This document shows positions 31,551 to 45,042 of a stretch of DNA of 64,000 nucleotides, piece by piece. The stretch is from contig NC_039360.1 of assembly GCF_003573695.1 (NCBI RefSeq), forward strand, positions 64,481,911 to 64,545,910, read 5' to 3'. The position numbers were made by a program, and so were the translations under genes. Each line of letters opens with the position of its first letter. The first letter of the stretch is position 1. This stretch comes from Papaver somniferum (Eukaryota; Streptophyta; Magnoliopsida; Ranunculales; Papaveraceae). Under the pieces are notes generated by a model. It was not told the DNA's origin, ran no database searches, and saw only the letters and a program-made list of their open reading frames with translations.

Positions 31551-34500
31551 TGTTGATGGTGGATTTTCAACAAAGGACAAAACCGTAAAATCATGAGGCA
31601 TGTTTTTGACACGGCTTTCAGGCATGCAACGATTCATATTTTACGAAGCCATGATGAATATGTTTTCGAAAAGCCCCACTAGCTGAGCGATTCGATCCCT
31701 GACATTTCATCATGACCTCTATGCAGAATAACATAATTGGGCGGTTCTACGTAGATTGAGAGCTTAACTCCTTCAGGACGTCGGTGACACTCATTGTTCC
31801 CTGGCTGCAGGAGAGAGACCCACCTCCATATAGAAGAATAGTTGGGCGGCGGACGCCTTAAGGACGTCGGTGACACTCACCGTTCCCTGATTATATGGAG
31901 AGACCGTGTATATATTCAGGCGGTTCTCTGTAGATTGAGAACACTAACGCCTTCAGGTCGTAAACAACACCGTCACTCACTGACTACGCACCATTCAGAA
32001 TGGATGTGACGCTTTAACTGGATAATATCTTTTTTGCAGTAGATTAATTCTGTCGTGACATTCACTACTGAATTCCCAGAATAATCTAATATTGCTCCTA
32101 TTCCATGGTCGAATCCACGGCCTGATCCCATGGAATGACAATAACAATTTCTCCTATTCCATGGTCGAATCCACGGCCTGATCCCATGGAATGGCAATAA
32201 CAATTGCTATGATTCTATGATCGAATCCACGGCTTGATCTCATAGAATGACAATAAAACAACTGTATTATCTCATTACTCCGATTTCATGATCGAATCCA
32301 CTGATCTCATGAAATGGTAATGGATAATATTAATTACTCCGATTCTATGGTCGAATCCACGATCCCATAGGATGGTAATGCTTGTTCTATTATTCTGAAT
32401 TCGTATTCGAATCCACAACTAATCCTATGAATTAATAATAAACAACTGTTCATTTTATTGCTAAGTTTCATGAATTATTCTCCACTGAATTTCATAAATT
32501 AGTAATAAATAATCAGCAGTCGGGCATCTGAACCATCATTGAGTAAGCCCCACCAAAATGGTACAAGTGTACTCGACAATGATGCACGACTGAGCACCCA
32601 GATGCACGAACGAGCATCCAAAAATGTGAAGCAATGAGGAATCCTACACAAAAATAGGAGAGAGAAAATAATAATAAAATAATGGAGAAGCGCCCATGGG
32701 CCGGGCCCACTGGCCGGCTGTGCCCTAGCCGTGGCCGGTCCCATGCTTCCTCCATTATTTTTCCTTATTTTATTTTCATAAACTCATGAAGGTTTCTCCA
32801 TCTTAGCAAAATTCCTTATTTTGTGCAAAACTTGTGAATTCTCCATGACATGGAGGATTCACCAAATAATATTATAAAATAAGGAAAGGTGTGCGGGACC
32901 TGGCAACGTAGCCGGCCGGCCATGCCCATGGCTGGTCCCACACCTCACAATCCTTAGCTTTTTATAATTATTATTCCCAATCTCACGAAACTCCTCCGTT
33001 TCAACAAAAACTCATGGATTCTCCATATCTTCAAGGATTCTCCATAACTTCAAAGATTCACGAAAAAATAATATTATAAAATAGGGAAAGGTGCGCGGGA
33101 CCGAGCAACATGGCCGGTCGGCCATGCCCTAGCCTTGGCCGGTCCCATACCTTGCAATCCTTAATCTTTCATAATTATTATTTTTCTCAACTCGTGAAAC
33201 TCCCGGATTTGAGCAAATTTCATGATTTCTTCATATTTTCTCAAATATTGCTCAAATCACGAAAAGCCAAAAGCCAACATCGTCACACGACTGGATAGCC
33301 TTCCACGGTAATTTTAAATATTAAAACACTTTTATTATAATATTTTCAAAATATTGATGAATTGAGCATACAAGCTCATTCCACCAAAAAATCGAGAATT
33401 CTCAGTCAAGATGAAACTCTTCTGAAAACTCACAATATTGCTCAAACGCGCATCAGAAAATACTGAAACTCTCGGTATAGAGACACGGGCATCATGGAAA
33501 CATGTACATGCCTCCATGACCGACCAGGTCGTTCGTAGGGCTTGCACGAAGCCGGTCTCACACGTTTTCGCAATTCTGACTTAATTTGCTCAATTGCTCA
33601 TACTGGGCCCGAACTCTCTCCAACCAACTGGGGATTCTCCAAATGATCAACAACTGGTCCCGTGACTACCAAGAGCCGGTCCCATGCCCCTTGGTCGGTC
33701 CCATCTCTCATACTTAGGTTTTACCACCTAATGATGAATCCATGAATATTTTCAGTGAATGGTGAAACCACCATTTAATCATCATTCTTTCACCAACTCT
33801 CAAACTGAGAACCCTGGTGCGTGCTCACTCGAGCACTGGGCATCACATGGGCGTTCATCATCCCATGTGGTCGGTCCCTCTTCATTCATGACTAATTTTC
33901 AACAATTCGCCAATTGATGGAGGATTGATCGAAAATTAGGGTTTCGAATAAACGCTCTGTGAAACCATCATTCTGATAATAAATTTATGTGAATCCACCA
34001 ATCAACATAAAAATTAATTATACAATATTCGGTAATCTACCAATATTTTAATTAGTATTTTATTGGGTCACCTCACCGGTAAATAATTCGCCGAATCGAG
34101 CAATACTTGCTCAATTGCTCAAATATTGATCAATATTCAGCAACTCATTAGTAATTTGTCTTATTTAGCAATACTTGCTCAGTTGCACGACAGACTATCA
34201 AAAATTACTAATTTGGTGAATTGAGCGATGCTTGCTCAGTTGCTCATCAAATCCTCAATATTCAGTAATTCGCAGAATTGAGCAATACTTGCTCAGTAGC
34301 TCGTCAGTAATTCATCAGTGAATCAACAATACCGACATCCCTTCATAGAACTACATGTTCAACCAGTGAATCGCTGGGCATTCATCATTCATGCTCGATT
34401 CAACGAAACTCAGACTCATTTTCAACAATTGACTAATAAAAACACGTCTGCCCTGCAGACTCCACGACTTGTGAGACATCAATCACGTCACAAATGGGGG

Positions 34501-35149
34501 GATATCACGTAGGATTTTTGTCTGGCGGTCTACGGCACGTGGATTCATCCACAACGAGAAATGTGTGTAAGTCGTGTAAACGGTTGAAGGAGTTAGCAAA
34601 GTAGTGGGTGCACGATCAGAAGTCTCCACACGACATGGAACTGACTTTATCACGATCTCCCACTTTCCCACTCTTTCACTCAAGAAACTGTCACACTTAC
34701 AGGGATCAAGGTGTTCACGACTTTGACAATATAAATAAGTATCTGAAACCATGATTGAACAGACAGACTCTCGTCTACGTAGAATTTCCCGAGCTATCAC
34801 TCTCAGGAATTCATCAATCCATCGGAACTTATTAGAACTTATCAGTTCACCATTATTGCAGAAACCTTCAACACATCCACAATCTTCGATCATCACCTGA
34901 TCCCACACAATTCTCAACTTCCATCCTACAGATCAACCCATCTCCCTCTTTGCGGCCGAATTGACTCTGGAATGGCCATTGTCTTGGTTAAGGACGGAGT
35001 CATACAGATTGATTTCCCGAATCTAAGCACCCCCTTTGCAGCGGTGCATCTGTGTGAGGATTAACATTTTTCCCGGCTGAGGAGTCTCGACAGCACGCCC
35101 GTCTCTCCACTTTCCCGAAAATCCGGCGACCCGTTTTTCCCCATCCACT
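31551..35149 (+). repeat. E4 5' LTR (about 3,600 bp)
   Basis: It starts TGTTGATGGTGGATTTTC and ends near CCATCCACT just before the primer site. It contains hairpin subrepeats (about 32,090-32,420) and GGCCGG-rich subrepeats (about 32,680-33,150). Repeated GAGCAATACTTGCTCA motifs occur at 34,090-34,310, and TATAAATA at 34,730-34,737. It is about 113 bases longer than the 3' LTR because it has two extra hairpin units. The small ORFs within are repeat artefacts. Confidence 0.87.
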
Positions 35150-35152
35150 GAT

Positions 35153-35170
35153 TGGGGACCACACTGGGAG
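35153..35170 (+). other. E4 primer-binding site
   Basis: TGGGGACCACACTGGGAG follows the LTR end. It differs from the E3 site at two positions. It is probably a tRNA-Arg-type site with one mutation (TGGG for TGGC), which I infer from the E3 copy. Confidence 0.62.
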
Positions 35171-35206
35171 ATTAATCTCTCGTTTGCAATCTCAAACTTT
35201 CACAAA

Positions 35207-36000
35207 ATGGTTGATCTTAGGTCAGGCTCAGTTACAAATCCTAACACAAACGATGCTAGCACTAGCAACAATAGTGGTACTATAGAAACCACTCCCGCTT
35301 CCAACACCGGTGATGTTGATACCACTTCTCCTCAAACCAACATTGGAAACAATCCTCTCTTCAGAAGGTCTCCCGAAGAAATCAGGGAAAATCTGCCTAC
35401 CATTACCGTTCGCATGAAGATCCAAGAAACTCTTGCCAAGAATCAAATAAAGATGGTAACAACACAAAAGCAACTATGCACTCATCTCAAGGACCTCAAC
35501 AAGATGTAAGAGAAGACTCAGGAGAAGGGAAAATCCAAAGAAGCACCTCCAACTGCTGATCTTTAAGTTGTTCCAGTAGTTGACGATGATGAAGTCCACA
35601 AAGCTGCGGAAAAGTCATCAACAAAAGAGCTTGTCGGTTTCATCACTCGTGAAGATCTGGAATTTTTTATGGAGGATCGAGGGAAAGGCAATGCACCATC
35701 TTTCCACCGTTATCAGCCTCCATATCCTGCTACTACGCAAAGAATACCTCTCCCGAAGGGCTACAGTTCCCCAACGTCCACACTGTATAACGGAACAGGG
35801 AACGCTCGAAAACACGTCTGTCGATTCATGGAGGCACTAGGAGAGCACGAAAACGACGGAATGATTCCAATCTACAGAGCCTTGCTGGAGAATCTGCGAT
35901 TCCAGACTTTCTCAGAACTTCATGAAGCAACCAAGCGATCAACAACTACCGCGCATGCTTTACTGGAAAGAGAAAGACCTAGACTGAGAACCTCGTGATA
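35207..36000 (+). pseudogene. E4 gag, degenerate
   Basis: A start frame of 100 residues (from MVDLRSGS at 35,207) is followed by a stop. A second frame from 35,669 has IPLPKGYSSP, GTGNARKHVCRFMEALGEHE and FSELHEATKRS, which match the Tat-type gag core. The usual central capsid block between the GEHE and LHEATKR motifs is missing, so there is an internal deletion as well as stops. Gag would form the particle around element RNA. Confidence 0.75.
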
Positions 36001-36285
36001 CTCAATCTTCAACAGACAATACAACCTCCAACTTTCCACGAATGTTGTTGCTGAAGGAAGCAAAAGGAAAGCCGAAGCACCAAAGTAAAGCATACTTCTC
36101 CAATCTCTCAGGATCCTTCAGAAGCGCAAAGAAAGGATAACCAATCCTGAAATGCACAAACTTCAACCCGCATCAACAAATGATCAAACGAGGACTCACA
36201 CTTCCATCTTCCCACTGAAGAATTGATCGAGTTACTGGAATATGGGTTCAAGATGATGCAATCTACTGTTCATCAGATAGAGCCA

Positions 36286-36950
36286 ACTGATGGGAAAATG
36301 GAGAATCCCAGGTATTGTCATCTTTATAGATTCATCAATCATCCAACAAGTAACTGCAATATTTTGAAGCACATCTTCAAAGAAAAGGTTGATCCACAAT
36401 AACTTCAACTGGGGACTGAAGGAGAACACACAAATCCTCTCCCAATCAAAACCTTTACACTCTCTGAACAACCAGTCAAAGAAGCAGTTCAATCATTGAT
36501 CGAGCATATCCGTGAAATTGCTCTATTTGTCTAAGGCACAAAGGAAAGACATGTTCACAACACCGAATCATATTTTTACGACGTCTGTCCATCCTGGAAT
36601 ACTCCTTGAACCTTCATCCACAGACAAGGAGATGCACGACTGGGGATTGCTTACCGCAGTCCATATCAAAGGAAACGAATTCGGGAAAACGTTGGTCCAT
36701 GCTGGCACCGCTATCAACATTTTTCCACTGAAATCCCTCAGAGCCGCAGGCATCACTCGACAAGAAGCTACTCATGCTCTCATCTCAATCAGAGACCATG
36801 AAGTAACGCTCAAAGATGCATACGGTTTCATCACTCTCAAAATGAAAGTTGGCTACGAAAACCAAGTTTCACATAATCAGGGAATATCCTAGATACGACA
36901 TGATTCTGAGGAGGACGTGGATTCGAGAAGATGACTACATACAAAGCGTC
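36286..36950 (+). pseudogene. E4 zinc-binding segment and aspartic protease, catalytic Asp replaced
   Basis: At about 36,301-36,411 the frame reads RYCHLYRFINHPTSNC, the cysteine-histidine segment (C...HPT..C) found before the protease in Tat elements. From 36,512 a frame has HIKGNEFGKTLVHAGTAINI followed by PLKSLRAAGI. This aligns with the active-site loop LIDTGASLN, but His stands where the catalytic Asp should be. The C-terminal MILRRTWI near 36,900 matches LLGRPW. The protease would be inactive. Stops separate the pieces. Confidence 0.72.
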
Positions 36951-39900
36951 TTTGGTTGCACATTTCTCCAACGAAGAAAATTCTGATCCAGAAGATTTGG
37001 CGGATGTTCTATCAGAGCACTTGGAGGAATTTCGAACTTTGACGGAATTGAAGCAAGAACCTGCAAAAAATGCACAGACATTCATCAAGAGGTTCCGCAC
37101 TTAGGCAAGTCTCATTCCTCCCATGTCTATGTCATTTATTCCCTCACATGCTATCCTAGCATGGGGACTCAATTCTGGTAGCAACTCTGCAAGACGTTAT
37201 GAATAGTAACTTCACCGCATTAGTATTTTACCAAGTGGTTGAATATGACATTTCTCCGAATCGAGCACTGAGACGTTCATCGCTGAGATGATTTCCAAGA
37301 ATGGCAAAGAACACTTTGGGAGTTTCTCCATAGCCTTGCAGGAGTGTCCATGTGTGCCACAAAATCAGAAAGCTCTGATGTCTGCACAAGTGTTGAATCC
37401 CACTATTGCAACGAAAGGAATGCTGAATCAACAGAATATACACGGGCCGAGACGATCAAGCCTAAGACATTCGACACTTCAGCGCTCAAGCATCTAAGAA
37501 GCCTTCGAATTGTACTCCCAATCAAAGAGTACACCTTCGATAATAATGCCTCTAGCTTCAGCACAATATCTTAATGTGACACACTGGTTCGACATGATCA
37601 GAGTATAGGTGAATTACAATCGACAAGCCTTCACTATCCCATGATAAGAATTCTGAAGCATATGCAACATCATTCATCAATGGATGCTACAAACTCCTTC
37701 AACTCTGCTAAGTGAATGAGGGATGCACTGGGGACTTGATTTTATTGGAAATATCAATTCAATATATTTCAATAAATGATATATACATAACAAGTCATTG
37801 CAACCTGATTCCATCAAACATCGTCAAACGGAGCCTCTCTACATCACAAGCCCCTGCATGACTGGGGAACTTCCTCTCTTCACCAATCATATCCAGAATG
37901 AAGATTGTTACTGCTATCTACCGCGAAACAACATAAATTCCATGACGAAGCCACTTCAGAGTAAAGTCATATCAGGAGAATTTGGGTTGAAATCCTAATA
38001 CACCTTCATCTTAGGAATGCTCAACTCACCAATTAGTTCGTGCATGTAAATGCTCACTGGATGGAAGAGCAAAGACTATCATCTTCGATCTCTGTATCAA
38101 CTCAAATCATAGTATTGGCATCAACATGTGGAAGAACTCTATTCATGGTCTCAACATCAACAAGAATTTCTGGAGAAAATTCAATTGTGGTCTCATCAGC
38201 CTCAGGCACAACATCCGGCTTCATCAACTATCCATTCTCTGAAGCGTTAATCTATGGATCGTACTTCTTCAAGCTCTAATGATTCATGTCAAGATGTTTA
38301 TACCTTAAAACATGGTAACATGAACGTCTTCCCAAAGCTTACACGATAGACGGGCATAAACCAAAGTCTTCTACAAGATGTTCTCATCGCCTCCACAAAA
38401 GAGATACAACATATTTTAGGCCATGGGTTTACAAAAACGTACCAATATGTGAGGAATGGGACGATGCTTTCTGAACGAAAGATGTTCACCTATGTATCTT
38501 CTACAACATACCAAAAGAGCGCATCAATTGGACATACGAGCTGAAAGATATGGCCTTTACCGTCAGGTCTACGAAATCTGAAAATTTTGTACAGGATTAC
38601 AAATTACAAATGTGCACGCTTCGTTGGCTGATCTCTGCAACTCCAAATTGAGTGATTCTTTTCTCATGTAATGACTCAGTCTCTTAGCTTAAAAAGTTTG
38701 GGTTAATCATTGAATTCCGACGTCGTATGAGGTTCCTGCAGCTTCCAGAGCATACAATATGCAAGCAGCAATTCTCAGACGGGATTCATAACTTCAACAG
38801 ACGATCAGTGTTCACCAGGTATTTCCGCTAAGTCCTTCATCAAGGTACCTCCAACTTCGACCACCTGGGTCTTTAAATCATTTTTTCTACCTGAGTCCTC
38901 TATTTAGGTCTCGCTAGAAGAAGGGAAAACGAAAAGGAGAGATTTGACAAAATACTAGGGATTGACGGTTCACTGATCATGCCGATTAGTTTCACATCCA
39001 AAACCCGTGGCAGCAGACTCTCATGTGCTGATCGTTCATCATAAAATTAATTCTACCACCGGACATGCCGCCATGGTCATTATATCATCCCCTCTTGAGA
39101 GCAACCTCAGTTATGGTCCCGTGACCAGGGTTTCAGAAGTGATGTTTCTACGACTGACAGAAACAAACTGCAAGCACCATGCTCATGTATCAATCAAGGA
39201 GTCCTGATCTCAATTGAATTAATGACATCAAAATACTTCACCTAACGTTCAAGACACAAGCGAATGGTCTAAAGACGCAACAGGAGTGTTTTACAACAAG
39301 CGCGTCTGAGATTATTTTACGCTATCCTGTACAAACCGACGAGACGTGAGCAATTGGTGAAGAATATAGGGATGGTTCATATACCATTATCTTATTATGG
39401 ATGTCCTCTACAACATATCCAAAATTCAAAGCAATTGAAGAAACGAGCAAAGAGATGTGGCCAAAACATTGGACTACATGCCAGCTGAAAATTTTCTGGA
39501 AGTCTCCTGGAAGTTTACTGTTTCGCCTTTTTCATGCCCTAAACATGCTCGAAACTCAAAAATCTTCTTTGAAAAAAAAAGCTTGGAAATTTTCTGGGCT
39601 TGAAGATACATACGCAGATCGCGAAAATCCGACCTCGAACGAATATTCTACAGTGTTTTGGTTAAAAGGCTGAAGTCTGAAATTTTCTGGTGACGTATTT
39701 CAGCAAAATTACTCGTATGCTCACATGGATTCTCATTCATTCATTCACAAATCATAAATTTCATACTTCTATGAAGAGATTGCAGGATATATACTTACTA
39801 GGGGATTCTCTAAATCATTTGATGGCTCGGCAATGCCGGAATCTCTATTGGCAACACTGTTATCTCCATTCGGTTCCGGATTTCGGGAATTCTCCATATT

Positions 39901-41551
39901 CTCATATCCCAAAGAAGAGCACGCTTCATCAAAGTGCTTCTTATCTACAATGATTTCTTCCTTATCAACAACAATTATTATTATTTCATTCAAGGAGATG
40001 CCACAATCACCTGCACGAAAGATATACTTACATCGATTTCTTCATCAGATTCCTGAATCGTTTGGCCGGGAACAAGTTGAAGACCGTCAATCGATGGAGC
40101 AAAAGTATGAAAAGAAATAACAAACCTTGGTCTCGTGATCCTAATTTCACGGTCAAATTCATGACACAAGGAGCGCTAACAACTCACCGAAGAAACGGCT
40201 AGGGACTGCACGTTTGCTAACATCATGTAGTCCTTACTTCTGGGTTCTCCGCTCCCGTAGACTTCTTCCATTTCCGTGAAGTCTACATTGATTTGGGATC
40301 TCATTACACGATCATCCTATGGTAAAGCTAATGAAATAACCAGGAGTACAACTCAGTATGAAGGATCTCTCACCATCACTCAGAGGTCCCACAAGTACCA
40401 TTTCTTAAAGTTTCGTCTGTAGAGATGTTATCTCTGGAAACACCATCTTTAGAAGTGTCATCATGGGAGTCAGTCATTCTTGCAAAGTGGCTACTTCAGC
40501 ACGTCGTTCATACAGAGCGCAGAATTCAACAAAACGATGAATCATGGAATAAAGGTGCTCACAACAGTGCCTACAAAAATGGTAACCATCCAACTCTTAC
40601 CTATTTACAATTTCACTAACTGTAGTGATTACAATCTCAGGAATTTGTTCGCTCCTTTAAACCTGCAAAGACGAACAAAATTCATTATTCAAAACCATAA
40701 CGTGATTGTCATAAAGCTGTGAACAATTCACGAAACTTCCATCATGTGAATAATTCACATAATTTTCACTTGTGAGTCACTCCCACTAGGTGAGCATTTC
40801 TGGGTTTTTGTCCATTGACAAATCACAGAATCCAAACAATCAACATTTTATCAAAAATTGTTTACCTCTAACAATTGCTGAAAATCTTACATAAATTTAC
40901 TGTGTGAACATTCACTGATTTTTCGAAAAATTGGACAGACGTCATTTCTAAAATTGTGAAAACTCATATACAGACATTATTTCACCATGTGTGATGCCTA
41001 CTTTCAACAGTTGTTCAAATCAAAACATTGATTTTATATTTTTAACGTGAAACTCACGTAAATTTGAAAATGTATATTTTGCTCCCTCGTGCGAGCATCC
41101 ATCTTTGAAACGAGAGTTTATTCCATTTTTCGAAATCTCACATATTTAAAATAAAATTTTTGGTTTTCGTGAAAGCTCATAGACAAATTTTTATCATTGG
41201 ACTTAGGTCTATTTTGTTTATTTCTTAAGCTAACGAACGAACGAACGTCTGTTAATAAAACAAGGATTTCCATTTTGGGTTTGGCCTGTAACACTTTAAA
41301 CTGACCAAAATTGGACTTTCAACCGACTAAATCAGCAGTGCCTCATCTCTCCGTTCTCACGAGATGACACACTATCATACTATCAGGGTCCTCACCCGAA
41401 CATTTGCTCGTACATGACATCATTGGATCAAATCGAGGATTCTGAAACTACCTTTGTAGACCGAGTTCAACCACTGATCTCGTCGACTGAAAATCACCAT
41501 TTAATGCATTACCGCGGAACATGACTGTTCCTCATTAAGCAGGGGACTTAA
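36951..41551 (+). other. E4 3' interior, no recognisable pol; ends in polypurine tract
   Basis: No YxDD, RNase H or HHCC/DDE integrase motif in any frame that I could read. Near 37,010-37,110 a frame (LTELKQEPAKNAQTFIKRFR) resembles the missing gag core. Two segments near 38,500 and 39,400 share a LYNI(P/S)K...W motif but match nothing known to me. CGAACGAACGAACG occurs near 41,235. The tract AAGCAGGGGACTTA (41,538-41,551) immediately precedes the 3' LTR. Confidence 0.6.
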
Positions 41552-44500
41552 TGTTGATGGTGGATTTTCAACAAAGGACAAAACCGTAAAATCATGAGGC
41601 ATGTTTTTGACACGGCTTTCAGGCATGGAACGATTCATATTTTACGAAGCCATGATGAATATGTTTTCGAAAAGCCCCACTAGCTGAGCAATTCGATCCC
41701 TGACATTTCATCATGACCTCTATGCAGAATATCATAATTGGGCGGTTCTCCGTAGATTGAGAGCTTAACGCCTTCAGGACGTCGGTGAAACTCATTGTTC
41801 CCTGACTGCAGGAGAGAGACCCACCTCCATATAGAAGAATAGTTGGGCGGCGGACGCCTTCATATAGAAGAATAGTGACACTCACCGTTCCCTGATTATA
41901 TGGAGAGACCGTGTATAGATTCAGGCGATTCTCTGTAGATTGAGAACACTAACGCCTTCAGGTCGTAAACAACACCGTGACTCCCTGACTATGCACCATT
42001 CATAATGGATGTGACGCTTTAAATGGCTAATATCTTTTCTGCAGTAGATTAATTCTGTCGTGACATTCACTACTGAATTCCCAGAATAATCTATTATTGC
42101 TCTTATTCCATGGTCGAATTTACGGCCTGATCCCATCGAATGACAATAAAACAACTGTGTTATCTCATTACTCCGATTTCATGATCGAATCCACTGATCT
42201 CATGAAATGGTAATGGATAATCTTAATTACTCCGATTCTATGGTCGAATCCACGATCCCATAGGATGGTAATGCTTGTTCTATTATTCTGAATTCGTATT
42301 CGAATCCACAGCTGATCCTATGAATTAATAATAAACAACTGTTCATTTTATTGCTTAGTTTCATGAATTATTCTCCACTGAATTTCATAAATTAATAATA
42401 AATACTCAGCAATCGGGCATCTGGACCATCACTGAGTAAGCCCCACCAAAATGGTGCAAGTGTACTCGACAATGATGCACGACTGAGCACCCAGATGCAC
42501 GAACGAGCATTCAAAAATGTGAAGCAATGAGGAATACTACACAAAAATAGGAGACGGAAAATAATAATAAAATAATGGAGAAGCGCCCATGGGCCGGGCC
42601 CACCGGCCGGCCAGCCGTGTCCTATCCATGGCCGGTCCATTCTTCCTCCATTATTTTCCTTATTTTATTTACATAAACTCATGAAGGTTTCTCCATCTTA
42701 GCAAAATTCTTTATTTTGTGCAAAACTTGTGAATTCTCCATGAGATGGTGGATTCACCAAATAATATTATAAAATAAGAAAAGGTGTGCGGGACCGGGTA
42801 ACGTAGCCGGCCGGCCATGCCCATGGCCGGTCCCACACCTCACAATCCTTAGCTTTTTATAATTATTATTCCCAATCTCACGAAACTCCTCCGTTTCAAC
42901 AAAAACTCACGGATTCTCCATAACTTCAAAGATTCACGAAAAAATAATATTATAAAATAGAGAAAGGTGTGCGGGACCGGGCAACATGGCCGGCCGGCCA
43001 TGCCCTGGCCTTGGACGGTCCCACACCTTGCAATCCCTAATATTTCATAATTATTATTTTTCTCAACTCGTGAAACTCCCGGATTTGAGCAAATTTCATG
43101 ATTTCTTCATATTTTCTCAAATATTGCTCAAATCACGAAAAACCAAAAGCCAGCATGGTCACACGACTGGCTAGCCTCCCACGGCAATTTTAAATATTAA
43201 AACACTTTATTTTAATATTTTAAAAATATTGATGAATTGAGCATACATGCTCATTCCACCAAAAAATCGAGAATTCTCAGTCAAGATGAAACTCTTCTGA
43301 AAACTCACAATATTGCTCAAACGCGCATCAAAAAATACCGAAACTCTCGGTATGGAGACACGGGCATCATGGAAACACGTACATGCCTACATGACCAACC
43401 AGGTCGTTCCTAGGGATTGCACGAAGCCGGTCCCACACGTTTTCGCAATTCTGACCTAATTTGCTCAATTGCTCATACTGAGCCCGAACTCTCTCCAACC
43501 AACTGGGGATTCTCCAAATGACCAACACCTGGTCCCGTGACCACCAAGAGACGGTCCCATGCCCCTTGGTCGGTCCCATATCTCATACTTAGGTTTTACC
43601 ACCTAATGATGAATCCATGAATATTTTCAGTAAATAGTGAAACCACTATTTAATCATCATTCTTTCACAAACTCTCTAACTGAGAACCCTGGTGCGTGCT
43701 CACTCAAGCACTGGGCATCACATGGGCGTTCATCATCCCATGTGGTCGGTCCCTCTTCATTCATGACTAATTTTCAACAATTCGCCAATTGATGGAGGAT
43801 TGATCGAAAATTAGGGTTTCGAATAAACGCTCCGTGAAACCATCATTCTGAGCAATTTCAAACACTAATAAATTTATGTTGATCCACCAATCAACATAAA
43901 AATTAATTATACAATATTCGGTAATCTACCAATATTTTAATTAGTATTTTATTAGGTCACCTCACTGGTAAATAATTCGCCGAATCGAGCAATACTTGCT
44001 CAATTGCTCGAATATTGATCAATATTCAGCAACTCATTAGTAATTTGTCTTATTTAGCAATACTTGCTCAGTTGCACGACAGACTATCAAAAATTACTAA
44101 TTTGGTGAATTGAGCGATGCTTGCTCAGTTGCTCATTAAATCCTCAATATTCAGTAATTCGCAGAATTGAGCAATACTTACTCAGTCGCTCGTCAGTAAT
44201 TCATCAGTGAATCAACAATACTGACATCCCTTCATAGAACTACATGTTCAACCCGTGAATCGTTGGGCATTCATCATTCATGCTCGATTCAACGAAACTC
44301 AGACTCATTTTTAACAATTGACTAATCAAAACACGTCTGCCCTGCAGACTCCACGACTTGTGAGACATCAATCACGTCACAAATGGGGGGATATCACGTA
44401 GGGTTTTGGTCTGGCGGTCTACGGCACGTGGATTCATCCACAACGAGAAATGTGTGTTAGTCGTGTAAACGGTTGAAGGAGTTAGCAAAGTAGTGGGTGC

Positions 44501-45037
44501 ATGATCAGAAGTCTCCACACGACATGGAACTAATTTTACCACAATCTCCCACTTTCCCACTCTTTCACTCAAGAAACTGTCACACTTACAGGGATCAAGG
44601 TGTTCACGACTTTGACAATATAAATAAGTATCTGAAACCATGATTGAACAGACAGACTCTCGTCTACCTAGAATTTCCAGAGCTATCACTCTCAGGAATT
44701 CATCAATCCATCAGAACTTATTATAACTTATCAGTTCACCATTATTGCAGAAACCTTCAACACGCCCACAATCTTCGATCATCACTGATCCCACACAATT
44801 CTCAGCTTCCCTCCTACAGATCAACCCATCTCCCTCTTTGCGGCAGAATTGACTCTGGAATGGCCATTGTCTTGGTTAAGGCCGGATTCATACAGATTGA
44901 TTTCCCGAATCTAAGCACCCCCTTTGCAGCGGTGCATCTGTGTGAGGATTAACATTTTTCCCGGCTGAGGAGTCTCGACATCACGCTCGTCTCTCCACTT
45001 TCCCGAAAAACCGGAGACCCGTTTTTCCCCATCCATA
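41552..45037 (+). repeat. E4 3' LTR (3,486 bp)
   Basis: It matches the 5' LTR throughout. It has one long hairpin unit where the 5' LTR has three (42,095-42,160 against 32,090-32,265), an extra short duplication near 41,860, and scattered substitutions. TATAAATA is at 44,619-44,626. The end is near CCATCCATA at 45,037. Confidence 0.87.
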
Positions 45038-45042
45038 ATCTT

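Larger units (their letters stand above)
31551..45037 (+). mobile_element. E4: 13.5 kb non-autonomous Tat-lineage retrotransposon
   Basis: LTRs at 31,551-35,149 and 41,552-45,037 flank a 6.4 kb interior with gag and protease remnants. I see no reverse transcriptase, RNase H or integrase motif. The 5-bp duplication is ATATT (31,546-31,550) and ATCTT (45,038-45,042). The uninterrupted target reads GATCTTAACGCAC at about 57,297-57,309. The primer site and LTR structure place it with E3. It probably moved with enzymes of an autonomous relative. Confidence 0.88.

Noticed and set aside
31679..32203. Possible host gene in repeat-rich DNA at the left of E4
   Set aside because: The frames are products of LTR subrepeats; the same sequence recurs at 41,619-42,154.
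34483..34917. 144-residue minus-strand ORF, partly repeated at 44,372-44,689
   Set aside because: It lies in both E4 LTRs, antisense to the LTR promoter; the 3' LTR version is disrupted, and there is no protein motif.
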